DNA from: M3007 sp031398055
GTDB taxonomy: Bacteria; Bacteroidota; Bacteroidia; Chitinophagales; Saprospiraceae
DNA: 64,000 nucleotides
Direction of reading: 5' to 3'
NCBI GenBank assembly: GCA_031398055.1
Contig: JANNMS010000126.1
Coordinates: 18,608-82,607, forward strand
The stretch's first letter is position 1. Every line of letters starts with the position of its first letter. Below the pieces are notes generated by a model. It was given only the letters and a program-made list of their open reading frames with translations. It had not been told where the DNA came from and did no database searches. The translations under genes were made by a program, and so were the position numbers. Shown here piece by piece: positions 50,634 to 59,446 of this stretch.

Positions 50634-52178
50634 ATGTTTGGAATTCATTCTTTTTTCGAAGCACTTCAATATCAAGCCAAAGTTGACTTTGGTTATTTGA
50701 TGTTGACGATTTATTTCGTGGCCATGTCGGCAGTGACTATTTATTGTTTGCTTCAATTTCACCTATTATATCTGTACAAAAAACACCACAAGCACAACCC
50801 AAATATTATCTATGATAAATATGCGGCGGACGACCAAAACGTGCCTTTCGTCACCGTCCAACTGCCGATGTACAATGAAATGTACGTCGCCGAACGCATT
50901 ATTGATTACGTTGCGCAGCAAGAATACCCGAAAAATCGCTTCCAAATCCAAGTCCTCGACGACTCGACCGACGAAACGGTAGAAATCGTCCGCAAAAAAG
51001 TGGCCGAGTTACAAGCCGCCGGTTTTGACATTGAACACGTCCACCGTGTCAATCGCCAAGGCTACAAAGCAGGTGCTTTGCAAGAAGCGATGCCGCGCGT
51101 GAAAGGTGAGTTTATCGCTATTTTCGATGCCGATTTTGCGCCGCGCGTTGATTTTTTGCGCACCACGATGACGTATTTTGAAGACCCGCAGGTCGGAATC
51201 GTCCAGACTCGTTGGGAACATATCAATAAAGATTACAGTTTTTTGACCCGGATGCAGGCTCTGCAATTGAACGTGCATTTCACGGTCGAGCAGGCCGGTC
51301 GTAGTTACGGCAATTTGTTGTTGCAATTCAACGGCACGGCAGGAGTTTGGCGCAAAAAAGTCATCGCCGAAGCAGGCGGTTGGGCGAGCGATACATTGAC
51401 CGAAGATTTGGACTTGTCGTTCCGCGCCCAAATTAAAGGCTACAAAATCAAGTATTTGGAGAAATTGGAAAGCCCCGCCGAATTGCCTGTCGAAATGAAC
51501 GGTTTGAAAGGCCAACAATTCCGCTGGAACAAAGGCGGCGCGCAAAATGCCCGCAAACTTTTGAAATTGGTCTGGGGCGACAACTCCCTGAATTTGACGC
51601 AACGGCTGCATGCGACCTCGCAACTTTTGGCCTACGGCGTGTTTTTATGGGTTTTCATCGCGGCGGTGAGTTCGATTCCGTTGGCTTTTGCCTTCCAAGA
51701 TTTGGGGATTTCGACGCATTTTCTGTCATTTTCGGTGCTGGGTTTGTTTTCGGTCATTGGAATTTATTACACTGCGAATGTCCAAGCGGCACTCAGCCAA
51801 GCGACTGCTCCGGCCACGTTTTGGGATAAAGTGAAATTTTTCGGCCTGTTCATTTCGTTTTTGCCGATTTCGATGGGATTGTCATTATATAATGCTGTCG
51901 CGGTCATCGAAGGCTATCGCGGGAAGGCCTCGGCTTTCGTTCGGACACCAAAATATGGCGTGACTGGCAAGCAAAAATCGTTTATAAAAGCATCTTACGT
52001 GGCTTCCAAAATTTCATGGATTACGATTATGGAAGGCGTCATGGCTTTGACTTTTTTGGGTGCCGTCATCGGTGGAATCCAAACTGGAAATCGTGCGTTT
52101 TTGCTTTTTCACTCCATGTTGGCGATTGGTTTTGGGACGATTTGCTATTTTTCAATCAAGCATTTGCGGTTTCGGTAA
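50634..52178 (+). CDS. Processive family 2 glycosyltransferase (cellulose-synthase-like)
   Basis: 514 residues: N-terminal membrane helix (about 20-45), cytoplasmic GT2 domain with VTVQLPMYNEMYVAERIIDY, QVLDDSTDETVE, the DxD motif IFDADFAPRVDFL, TEDLDLSFRAQIKG (TED) and QQFRWNKGG (QxxRW). Four to five C-terminal membrane helices follow (from about 325). The D, DxD, TED, QxxRW set marks processive enzymes such as cellulose, hyaluronan and glucomannan-type synthases. Product unknown. Confidence 0.92.
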   Translation: MFGIHSFFEALQYQAKVDFGYLMLTIYFVAMSAVTIYCLLQFHLLYLYKKHHKHNPNIIYDKYAADDQNVPFVTVQLPMYNEMYVAERIIDYVAQQEYPKNRFQIQVLDDSTDETVEIVRKKVAELQAAGFDIEHVHRVNRQGYKAGALQEAMPRVKGEFIAIFDADFAPRVDFLRTTMTYFEDPQVGIVQTRWEHINKDYSFLTRMQALQLNVHFTVEQAGRSYGNLLLQFNGTAGVWRKKVIAEAGGWASDTLTEDLDLSFRAQIKGYKIKYLEKLESPAELPVEMNGLKGQQFRWNKGGAQNARKLLKLVWGDNSLNLTQRLHATSQLLAYGVFLWVFIAAVSSIPLAFAFQDLGISTHFLSFSVLGLFSVIGIYYTANVQAALSQATAPATFWDKVKFFGLFISFLPISMGLSLYNAVAVIEGYRGKASAFVRTPKYGVTGKQKSFIKASYVASKISWITIMEGVMALTFLGAVIGGIQTGNRAFLLFHSMLAIGFGTICYFSIKHLRFR

Positions 52179-52260
52179 ACTTTGGATTGGAAGTTTTTGA
52201 TTTGCGATTGTTGGTTTTTTCTAAAATTGAAAGTCAAAAACTGCTTTTTTTTGAAATTAA

Positions 52261-52295
52261 AAACGTCCGGTGGCTTGTGTCGCCGGACGTTTTTT
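52261..52295. terminator. Bidirectional terminator between convergent genes
   Basis: AAACGTCCGG (52261-52270) and CCGGACGTTT (52283-52292) form a ten-bp stem with a 12-nt loop and T-runs on both strands. It ends the glycosyltransferase operon and faces the T9SS gene ending at 52308. Confidence 0.93.
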
Positions 52296-52307
52296 ATGGT
52301 AGTTGTG

Positions 52308-55142
52308 TCATCTGATTTTCACCAATTTCCCTTTCCCCAAAAACTTCCCATTTTCCAAAACCTCAAAAAAGTAGAACCCCGCAGGTAAATTCGGCAGCCC
52401 GACCACGGTTTTGTCCCCGTTCAATTTTTGTTGAAAAACTGTCCGCCCGCGCCCGTCGAACAAGCGGAACGAGGCATTTTTCCATGTTTTTTCCAAAATT
52501 TCAATGGTTATTTCTTGCCCCGCTGGGTTTGGATAGATTTTCAAAAGTGCGCCGCCGGCCACCGGTTCGTCCAATTTTACCAAAATAAAATCTTTGCCGA
52601 CGGTGTGAAAAGTGCGGTTCGTGATGACCGGCGGGTTGAAATCAAAAAAGATGGCCGCCGAGTTTTCGATGCGCGAGCCGACCGGCAAATCCGGTTTTTG
52701 CAAAATCCGAAATTTCAAAAAACCGTGCGACGCGGCCTCGTTCACGTTGGAATCGGGCAAAAAAATGGGGTCAAAAATCCATTCCGCGATGCCGCGACCT
52801 TTCAAATTGAACTGAAATGGATGGCTCGACACGCCCGGCACGAGGCTCGACGGGTCGAGTCCGGGCGGCAAAGTATCGCGCACGACGACCCGAAAAGCGG
52901 TGTCCGTCCCCGTGTTTTGAAAGCGGATCAAATATTCGAGCGGTTGATTTTCGGCGATAAAATGTTTCAAACCATATCCTTCCGGGGCGGCCTGCTTGTC
53001 GTTCGGGTCAAAACTGCCGATATTTTGGCGGCAATCCACCGACACGAACGGGTCGCCGTCGGCCTCGCCAAACTGCGAAACAAAACCGATGCTCGTGGCA
53101 CCCGCCGTGTTTTCGCCGCAACCTTCGACGGTCACGGACGGCATCGGGTCGCCCGGATTGTTGGGTTCCTGCATGGCTTCGAGCCGCCACGTCGAGCCGT
53201 TCGCGGGCACGGTGACGGGCAGTGAATCGCCCGGCGGCAACTGAAAATTGCCCGTCCGAAAAATGATGTTGTCCTCGATGACGATAAAATTGAGCAGCGA
53301 AGTGGCCGCCGTGCCCGTGTTTTTTATCCAAAAACGCACGGAATCGGGGTGGCAGCCGCCGCCGACCTCGACGTTCGCGCCCGTCCAATTTTGCGCCGCG
53401 AGGCAAAAACTGTCGGGAAAAATGTGCGCCTCGACGCAGTGCGTCGCGCCGAGCGGCACGGAATCGCAGTGCAAAAACACGGTTAGCGGAAAACTCCCAC
53501 AAAAATTGACGGGCACCGCGCCGAGTTCGAACCGGATTTTTTGGTTGCCCAAATCGGTGTGCGGCAGCCCGGCGGAGACAAAATCCATCGCCGGGTCGAG
53601 GGTGATTTCGACGTGCGCCTCGTCTTGGACGAGGGCGGCGGTGGTCCCGGTGTTGCAAAAACGGACGGTGTACTGGTTGTTTTGGCAGCGGCGGAGTCCC
53701 CAAGTTCCGATGTCGGTTTCCAAAAACGGGCAATTTGCGATGGTTTGGTAAGGGATTTCGAGAAAAACGGTATCGAAAACGGCGAGTTGGGTAGCGATGG
53801 TGTCGCCGAGGCAGGTTTCGCGGTACGGGTTCGGGTTGGTGATTTTGATTTCGTAATTTCCGGAATCGGCGGGCATCCAAAAGTGGCCGGTGGAGTCGGT
53901 GCGGGCGTAGAAATTGAAACCAAAATCTGTATTTGTTGCAACGATATTCCAATCTTGAATTCCAATTTTTAGAGAATCTGGGACGCAATCGAAGTCGGAA
54001 TCTTCAAAAATTTTTCCAGAAAAGGCTTTGTTGTAAATTTGGCCGAGACTGTCAATCACAATCAATTTAGGTTTTTGGAGCCCTCCTGCGGGGTGGGCAA
54101 GTATCAAAAAGCCCCCATTTTTTGTAGGCGAAAATTGTTTAATCGGGTCATTTTTGAGATAGGGAATGATGGAATTCCATTCAAATTGGCAATTTGAATT
54201 TACTTTCTGTAAATAATAAGATGAAAATGCGAAATCTAAAAATGCAAATCCCCCGTCCGAACAGGCCGAGACTTTTTTTTCATAGATTAAATTCGGAGAA
54301 GAGCAAATTCCTTGATTGTCAAGATTTCTTTTTTCAACAAAAAACGGTGCATTGGGAATGTAAAATGGACTTTTTGACAGCCAAAATGTTGAATCTGAAC
54401 TAGTTCCAACCAAATCGACAATCGTATCACTTTGATATTCTTGTTTCCATAAAACGTTTCCGAGTGTGTCGCTCAAAATCAAATAATTGGCAGAAGTTGG
54501 GTCGGCCAAAGTTTCAATAACTCCTTCAATTATTAAATGACCATTTTTTAAGTAACTATTTTTTATATAATGAGCAAAACTATTGGCATTTCCAAAATTA
54601 GTTGGAATATACTTTTCCCAATTCAATTTGCCATCGAACCCAATTTGATGAAAAAAAACAGAATCTCGGCTTCCTGTTGCACAGAAATAACCATCTTGCA
54701 AAACGGCAATCTCAGTTGAATAAATTGAACTCGAAGGAATTTCAGTTTGCCAAACTTGCACACCCAAATTGTTGATGTGGCACAATTGCAGTTTTCTTTC
54801 AAATGCGGCATGGTTGAGGCAGGCCATCAAAATGGTGTAACCACTGTCCGGCGAGGCAACGATATCCAAAATTCTATCAATTTGGCAAGGCGGGGAAAAT
54901 TTGGAATCGCCCAAAATTTGGCCTGAATTGTCGATTGAAAAAACCTGAAATTGCACACCGTCGTTTGCCAGTCCGGCTACCCAAAAGCCGCCGTTGGGTT
55001 TTTCAACAACCTTTTGAGGGACAAATTGGTCAAAAAACCGAACCCACCCCTGCCCAGCCGCCCCAAAACTCAAACCCAAAACCAAAACCCCCGCCCAAAC
55101 CCCGGGCAGCATTTTCCGAAAAATGTTGATTGCTTTTTTCAT
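52308..55142 (-). CDS. Large secreted protein with conserved-repeat (DUF11/DUF7619-like) and T9SS type A domain
   Basis: 944 residues with signal peptide (MKKAINIFRKMLPGVWAGVL..., cleavage near AAGQ). The first about 380 residues are propeller-like beta repeats (GGFWVAGLANDGVQF, GGFAFLDFAFSSYYL, NGGFLILAHPAGGL). Then DSDFDCVPDS and carbohydrate-type beta domains. Residues about 720-850 have FDPNDKQAAPEGYG, LEYLIRFQNTGTDTAFRVVV and NSAAIFFDFNPPVITN, a domain common in Saprospiria. The C-terminal sorting domain has LKIYPNPAGQEITIEIL, LPAGFYFFEVLENGK. Exported by T9SS; function unknown. Confidence 0.87.
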   Translation of the reverse strand: MKKAINIFRKMLPGVWAGVLVLGLSFGAAGQGWVRFFDQFVPQKVVEKPNGGFWVAGLANDGVQFQVFSIDNSGQILGDSKFSPPCQIDRILDIVASPDSGYTILMACLNHAAFERKLQLCHINNLGVQVWQTEIPSSSIYSTEIAVLQDGYFCATGSRDSVFFHQIGFDGKLNWEKYIPTNFGNANSFAHYIKNSYLKNGHLIIEGVIETLADPTSANYLILSDTLGNVLWKQEYQSDTIVDLVGTSSDSTFWLSKSPFYIPNAPFFVEKRNLDNQGICSSPNLIYEKKVSACSDGGFAFLDFAFSSYYLQKVNSNCQFEWNSIIPYLKNDPIKQFSPTKNGGFLILAHPAGGLQKPKLIVIDSLGQIYNKAFSGKIFEDSDFDCVPDSLKIGIQDWNIVATNTDFGFNFYARTDSTGHFWMPADSGNYEIKITNPNPYRETCLGDTIATQLAVFDTVFLEIPYQTIANCPFLETDIGTWGLRRCQNNQYTVRFCNTGTTAALVQDEAHVEITLDPAMDFVSAGLPHTDLGNQKIRFELGAVPVNFCGSFPLTVFLHCDSVPLGATHCVEAHIFPDSFCLAAQNWTGANVEVGGGCHPDSVRFWIKNTGTAATSLLNFIVIEDNIIFRTGNFQLPPGDSLPVTVPANGSTWRLEAMQEPNNPGDPMPSVTVEGCGENTAGATSIGFVSQFGEADGDPFVSVDCRQNIGSFDPNDKQAAPEGYGLKHFIAENQPLEYLIRFQNTGTDTAFRVVVRDTLPPGLDPSSLVPGVSSHPFQFNLKGRGIAEWIFDPIFLPDSNVNEAASHGFLKFRILQKPDLPVGSRIENSAAIFFDFNPPVITNRTFHTVGKDFILVKLDEPVAGGALLKIYPNPAGQEITIEILEKTWKNASFRLFDGRGRTVFQQKLNGDKTVVGLPNLPAGFYFFEVLENGKFLGKGKLVKIR

Positions 55143-55323
55143 AATCCTTTAAATTTTGACACAAAGTTTCCCAGCCGCCCGTCGTTTTCCAAAAACAATT
55201 TTTGCGATTTCTAAAATGAAATATTTTTTTAGAAAATTGATTTTCAAGGTGTTAGGTTTGTTTTTCTAAAAATTGGTCTCGTTTACGAAACTTTAAAAGT
55301 TTCGCAAACTTAGCAATTTGATT

Positions 55324-55341
55324 TTACTGCCAAAGCGGTAA
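55324..55341. promoter_or_regulatory. Candidate HipB operator 1
   Basis: TTACTGCCAAAGCGGTAA is a near-perfect 18-nt palindrome, matched at 14 of 18 positions by a second site at 55396-55413. Two such sites just upstream of a HipB-type repressor gene suggest autoregulation. Confidence 0.6.
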
Positions 55342-55390
55342 TTTATTTAGACTTGAATATTATTTTAGTAAAAAAAGTCAAAATTGTTTC

Positions 55391-55398
55391 TATTTTTG
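55391..55398 (+). promoter_or_regulatory. -7 element of the hipBST-like operon
   Basis: TATTTTTG, 18 nt before the ATG of the HTH gene, matches TAnnTTTG. It overlaps the first bases of the second candidate operator. The -33 element is not clear. Confidence 0.6.
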
Positions 55399-55413
55399 CC
55401 GTCAAAGCAGTAA
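55396..55413. promoter_or_regulatory. Candidate HipB operator 2
   Basis: TTGCCGTCAAAGCAGTAA, imperfect palindrome related to the site at 55324-55341. It lies between the -7 element and the start codon, where binding would block transcription. Confidence 0.6.
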
Positions 55414-55416
55414 AAG

Positions 55417-55671
55417 ATGGATGCAAAAAAAATCGGCCAAGTGGTTTTGTTTCACCGAAAAACCGCCGGGCTTTCGCGGGAAGCCTGCGCCGAACTGGCT
55501 GGCGTGGGCAAAACGGTGGTCTATGATTTGGAACAGGGAAAACCGACCATCCAATTGGACACGCTGCAAAAAATTCTGGCCGTCCTGAACATCAAAATCG
55601 TTTTGGAAAGCCCAATGATGCAAAAATTTGAACAGGAAATTTCTAAAAAAATGGAAGATGAAAAAGGCTGA
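55417..55671 (+). CDS. hipB: HipB-type HTH antitoxin/repressor
   Basis: 84 residues, Xre-family helix-turn-helix (about 8-62): VVLFHRKTAGLSREACAELA, GVGKTVVYDLEQGK, TLQKILAVLNIKIVLE. This is the short HipB/y4mF-type repressor. It overlaps the next gene by 14 nt. In HipBA and HipBST systems HipB binds operators upstream of its own operon; two candidate sites are present. Confidence 0.9.
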   Translation: MDAKKIGQVVLFHRKTAGLSREACAELAGVGKTVVYDLEQGKPTIQLDTLQKILAVLNIKIVLESPMMQKFEQEISKKMEDEKG

Positions 55672-55981
55672 AATCGCTGTAAACCAACAAGTTGCGGGCA
55701 TTTTTCAGGAAATCGAGAAAGGCAAAATTTACCGTTTCGATTACCTGCCCGAATATTCCGGACTGCCCGTTTCGCTGACCTTGCCGGTGGCGGGTCGGTC
55801 GTTCTCATTTTCGGAATTTCCGGCGTTTTTGGAAGGGCTGCTGCCCGAAGGCATCATGTTGGAAGGGATGTTGAAACGCTTGAAAATTGACCGGGACGAC
55901 TATTTTTCCCAACTCGCAGCCGTCGGGGATGATTTGGTCGGCGCACTCACTTTTAATTTAATGATGAACGATGAACTGTGA
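55658..55981 (+). CDS. hipS: HipS-like protein (HipA N-terminal subdomain)
   Basis: 107 residues corresponding to the N-terminal subdomain-1 of HipA: VAGIFQEIEKGKIYRFDYLP, EYSGLPVSLTLPV, FSEFPAFLEGLLPEGIMLE and DDYFSQLAAVGDDLVGALTF. In HipBST systems this separate part (HipS) is the antitoxin. The ATG at 55658 overlaps hipB. The last six residues (MMNDEL) and the stop are read from the ATGAACG word repeat that follows. Confidence 0.85.
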   Translation: MKKAEIAVNQQVAGIFQEIEKGKIYRFDYLPEYSGLPVSLTLPVAGRSFSFSEFPAFLEGLLPEGIMLEGMLKRLKIDRDDYFSQLAAVGDDLVGALTFNLMMNDEL

Positions 55982-56030
55982 ACATTCCAGTTCAAAAAGT
56001 TCATCGTTCCTCGTTTATAGTTCATCGTTT
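55961..56030. repeat. ATGAACG/ATGAACT word repeat between hipS and hipT
   Basis: TGATGAACGATGAACTGTGAAC faces GTTCATCGTT and TAGTTCATCGTTTA words across a loop of about 14 nt (wording shortened). It encodes the hipS end and separates the two genes by 49 bp; elsewhere HipS and HipT genes are usually adjacent. Confidence 0.75.
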
Positions 56031-56954
56031 ATGAATACTTGCCCGATTTCCTATTTGCCTTGCGGCACTGAAAAATACGCCCCTGAAGGTTTGCGGCGGC
56101 TGCACAAATCGCTGACCGATTTGTCGGATTTCCCGTTTTCCGCGCCCGAACAACGGCTCGAAGCCACCCAAAATATGGGCAAAATGTCCATCCAAGGCGT
56201 ACAGCCAAAATTGAGCGTGGTACTGAATTTGAAAAAACAGGCCTTCGAAACGGTGGAAAAAAATGGTCGTTTTATCCTCAAACCACAGCACGAAAATTTC
56301 CTGCAACTTCCTGAAAATGAAGACCTTACCATGCGTTTGGCCGCCGCCGTCGGCATCGAAACGCCGTTTCACGGAATGGTTTTTTGCAAGGACGCCAGCC
56401 TCAGTTATTTTATCAAACGCTTCGATCGGGCGGGCAAAAACGAGAAAATCCCGGTCGAGGATTTTGCCCAACTCGCAGGGCAGACCCGCGAAACGAAATA
56501 TGATTACACGATTGAAAAAACGATCAAAATCATCGAGTCCCATTGCACTTTTCCCGCGCCTGAAAAATTGAAATTTTACCGCCTGCTGATTTTTTGTTTT
56601 TTGACAGGCAACGAAGACATGCACCTCAAAAATTTTTCATTGATTACCAGAAATGGCCGGGTCGAACTTTCCCCCGCTTACGATTTGCTCAATTCGACCC
56701 TCGTTTTGGAAAAAACCGAGGAAGAAATGGCCCTGAAATTGGCCGGAAAACGCAAAAACCTGCAACGCCGCGAACTCGTGGACTACCTCGGGCGCGAAAA
56801 ATTGGGGCTGCCCGAACCGCTGGTTTTGAAAACGCTCGGCCAATTTTTTGAAATCAGGAACGAATGGGAAAAACTGGTGGCCGCTTCTTTTTTGTCCGAA
56901 AAATTGAAGGCCGGGTACCTCAAAATTTTGGCCGCGCGGTTTGCCAGATTTTAA
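56031..56954 (+). CDS. hipT: HipT-like serine/threonine kinase (HipA C-terminal domain)
   Basis: 307 residues, the kinase part of HipA without its N-terminal subdomain. It has the autophosphorylation/P-loop region GKMSIQGVQPKLSVVL (about 50-65), the ATP lysine in FILKPQHEN (K84), SYFIKRFDR, the catalytic loop GNEDMHLKNFSLI (D196, N201) and the metal aspartate in LSPAYDLLNST (D218). ATG at 56031 was chosen; an earlier frame reads repeat sequence. In known HipBST the kinase phosphorylates tryptophanyl-tRNA synthetase and causes growth arrest. The serine-X-X triplet before GVQ is SIQ here. Confidence 0.88.
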   Translation: MNTCPISYLPCGTEKYAPEGLRRLHKSLTDLSDFPFSAPEQRLEATQNMGKMSIQGVQPKLSVVLNLKKQAFETVEKNGRFILKPQHENFLQLPENEDLTMRLAAAVGIETPFHGMVFCKDASLSYFIKRFDRAGKNEKIPVEDFAQLAGQTRETKYDYTIEKTIKIIESHCTFPAPEKLKFYRLLIFCFLTGNEDMHLKNFSLITRNGRVELSPAYDLLNSTLVLEKTEEEMALKLAGKRKNLQRRELVDYLGREKLGLPEPLVLKTLGQFFEIRNEWEKLVAASFLSEKLKAGYLKILAARFARF

Positions 56955-56956
56955 AA

Positions 56957-58351
56957 ATGAAAAATTCTTCCCTTTTCCAAGTCTTCGAAAAACTGAACAA
57001 AAAAGACCTCCGCGACCTGCGAAAATGGCTCGCCTCGCCCGTCCACAATTTGCGGGAAGATGTCGCCGCGCTGTTTTCGCACCTCGTCGAACCCTCCGAA
57101 AAACCGTCGGGCGAGTGGACAAAAACCCAAATTTATTCAAAAATCTACCCCGGCCAGCCGTTCGACGAGGTAAAAATGAACCATTTGATGTCGTGGCTGC
57201 TCGGCCAGATTTTGGATTTTTTGGCTTGGCGCGAGTGGCAAAACGAGACGGGCGGGCGCGGGCTGCTGCTTTGCCGTGCCCTGCGGAAACTGGATTTGCC
57301 CGAACTTTTTGAAAAAGAATATGCCAAAACAAAGTCCGCGCTCGAATCGCAGCCGCTCCGCGATGCCCATTTTCATGACCAATCGCACCTTTTGCTGCGC
57401 GAAAAATACGAGCAATCGGCCAAGCAAAACCGTTCCGCCGACCTGCCTTTTGATGAACTGGAAACGCATTTTTCGATGTCGTACCGGTTGAACCGGCTGC
57501 GTTTTGAGTGCAGCGCGGCGGTTTTTCAGACGGTCGGCAGCCTGTCCCGAACTGGATTCGGGAGGGCGCGAAAATCAGTGGCCGAACCCATTTTGCAGGC
57601 CTCGCCCGCTGTCGAAATTTATGAAAAACTGCTCGCCGCGCTCCGCGATGCTGAAAATGAAACGGCTTTTTTCGAGGCAAAAAACCTGCTTTCGCAAAAT
57701 ATCGGGCTGTTTTCGGAGAACGAGGCGCGGGATCTGTATTTGCTGGCGCTCAATTTTTGCATCCGAAAAATCAATGTCGGGAAGAAAAATTTCATGCGCG
57801 AGGCGTTCGATTTGTACCGCGACGGGCTGGAAAACCGGGCACTTTTTGAAAACGGTTCGCTCTCGATTTTTACCTACAAAAACGCGGTGACGGCTGCACT
57901 TTGGCTGCGCGAACTGGATTGGGCAAGGGATTTTATCGAAAATTACCGTCAGTTTTTGCCACCCCGCGAGCGGCACGCGGCTTGGTTGTACAATTTGGCG
58001 GTCTATTTTTTCCGCTTGCCGGACTTTGACCGTGCGCTGGAATTGCTGCGCGATGCCGATTTTTCGGACGTTTTGACCCAATTGGATGCCCGTTCGATGC
58101 TGCTGCGGATTTATTTTGAAAAAAATTATGCCGACGCGCTCGAATCCTTGCTCGACAGTTTTCAGGTTTTTTTGCAGCGGCACCGCGAAATTGGGTACCA
58201 GCGCGACAGTTATTTGAACCTGATAAAATTCACACGGCAGATGCTGCGGGGCGAGGCGGATTTTGAAAAATTGAAAAGCGAAGTGGAAAACACAGCATCA
58301 CTCGCCGAGCGCGGGTGGATTTTGGAGCAGTTGAAAACGAGGGGCAAATAA
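56957..58351 (+). CDS. Conserved helical-repeat protein of unknown function
   Basis: ATG 2 bp after the hipT stop; 464 residues. The start, SSLFQVFEKLNKKDLRDLRK, and the IYSKIYPGQPFDEVKMNHLM motif are typical of a family widespread in Bacteroidota with no known function. The remainder is all-helical with TPR-like features: YLLALNFCIRKINVGKKNFM, LYRDGLENRALFENGSLSIF, AAWLYNLAVYFFRLPDFDRA. No membrane segment or signal. The spacing suggests translation coupled to hipT, so it may be part of the toxin-antitoxin operon or simply downstream. Confidence 0.8.
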   Translation: MKNSSLFQVFEKLNKKDLRDLRKWLASPVHNLREDVAALFSHLVEPSEKPSGEWTKTQIYSKIYPGQPFDEVKMNHLMSWLLGQILDFLAWREWQNETGGRGLLLCRALRKLDLPELFEKEYAKTKSALESQPLRDAHFHDQSHLLLREKYEQSAKQNRSADLPFDELETHFSMSYRLNRLRFECSAAVFQTVGSLSRTGFGRARKSVAEPILQASPAVEIYEKLLAALRDAENETAFFEAKNLLSQNIGLFSENEARDLYLLALNFCIRKINVGKKNFMREAFDLYRDGLENRALFENGSLSIFTYKNAVTAALWLRELDWARDFIENYRQFLPPRERHAAWLYNLAVYFFRLPDFDRALELLRDADFSDVLTQLDARSMLLRIYFEKNYADALESLLDSFQVFLQRHREIGYQRDSYLNLIKFTRQMLRGEADFEKLKSEVENTASLAERGWILEQLKTRGK

Positions 58352-58408
58352 CGGGTCGGGGCGTTTCGGGGCCCGGTGTTTTCCTGTTCCACCAAATTGA
58401 ACTTCCGC

Positions 58409-58416
58409 TAACTTTG
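58409..58416 (+). promoter_or_regulatory. -7 element of the radical SAM gene
   Basis: TAACTTTG ends 4 bp before the ATG at 58421, so transcription would start at or next to the start codon and give a leaderless message. It lies 57 bp after the preceding stop. Confidence 0.6.
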
Positions 58417-58420
58417 CCGG

Positions 58421-59443
58421 ATGAAAATTTACCCGCACGACATTTTAAGGCTTGCAAAAAAACTCACCGTCCGCCGCGCGTGGAACTACGGACTCGTGCT
58501 TTCCTCCTATTTTTTGACAAAATGGTTGCGGCGGCCCATCCAGTGGGGCCAGCCGATGACCATCAGTTTTGAACCGACGACCGCCTGCAATTTGCGCTGC
58601 CCAGAATGTCCGAGCGGGCTGCGGTCGTTCACCCGCGAAACCGGGAATTTGAAGGCCGATTTTTTTCGGAAAACGATTGACCAAATTCACCGCGACCTCC
58701 AATTTTTGATTTTTTATTTTCAAGGCGAACCGTACATCAACCCAAAATTTTTGGAAATGGTCAGCCATGCCCACGAACGAGGAATTTATACCATCACCAG
58801 CACGAACGGCCATTTTTTGAACGATGAAAACGCCCGGAAAACCATCGAATCCGGCCTCGATCGACTGATAATTTCGGTGGACGGCACGACGCAGGAAACC
58901 TACGAATCCTACCGAATCGGTGGCCAACTCGAAAACGTTTTGCAGGGCGCACGGAACATGGTAAAATGGAAAAAGAAACTCGGCACGCGCCACCCGCACC
59001 TGATTTTCCAGTTTTTGGTGGTCAAACCGAACGAGCATCAAATTCCAGAAATTTATCGGCTGGCGAAGGAAATCGGCATCGACGAAGTGAAGTTAAAAAC
59101 CGCGCAAGTCTATGATTATGAGCACGGTAACTCGCTGATCCCGACCCTCGAAAAGTTTAGCCGCTACCAAAAACGCAGCGACGGAAGCTGGGAAATCAAG
59201 CACGAATTGGTCAACCACTGCTGGAAATTGTGGCATTCCTGTGTGATAACTTGGGACGGCGTGGTCGTGCCGTGCTGCTTCGACAAAGACGCGGAACACA
59301 AATTGGGCGACCTGAAAAAAGCGGATTTTAAACAAATCTGGCACGGCGCGGCGTATAAAAATTTCAGAAAAGCCATTTTGAAAGGGCGCGACCAGATTGA
59401 TATTTGCACGAATTGCACGGAGGGCTGCAAGGTTTGGGCTTAA
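58421..59443 (+). CDS. Radical SAM/SPASM protein
   Basis: 340 residues. The radical SAM cluster motif is C56-X3-C60-X2-C63 in TTACNLRCPECPSG. Other landmarks are FYFQGEPYIN, TSTNGHFL and IISVDGTTQETYESYR. The C-terminal SPASM region has seven cysteines for auxiliary clusters: HCWKLWHSCVITWDGVVVP, CCFDKDAEHKLGD and CTNCTEGCKVW. SPASM proteins modify peptides, protein side chains or tRNA-linked substrates. No obvious precursor peptide gene lies beside it. Substrate unknown. Confidence 0.92.
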   Translation: MKIYPHDILRLAKKLTVRRAWNYGLVLSSYFLTKWLRRPIQWGQPMTISFEPTTACNLRCPECPSGLRSFTRETGNLKADFFRKTIDQIHRDLQFLIFYFQGEPYINPKFLEMVSHAHERGIYTITSTNGHFLNDENARKTIESGLDRLIISVDGTTQETYESYRIGGQLENVLQGARNMVKWKKKLGTRHPHLIFQFLVVKPNEHQIPEIYRLAKEIGIDEVKLKTAQVYDYEHGNSLIPTLEKFSRYQKRSDGSWEIKHELVNHCWKLWHSCVITWDGVVVPCCFDKDAEHKLGDLKKADFKQIWHGAAYKNFRKAILKGRDQIDICTNCTEGCKVWA

Positions 59444-59446
59444 AAA

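Noticed and set aside
53008..53988. 326-codon minus-strand frame inside the large T9SS gene
   Set aside because: Very Arg/His-rich, out of frame with the T9SS protein whose domains are continuous through this part.
56637..57680. Long minus-strand frame (347 codons) antisense to hipT and the next gene
   Set aside because: It is rich in Arg, Pro and Gln in the manner of a shadow frame, overlaps two well-supported genes, and has no recognisable motif.
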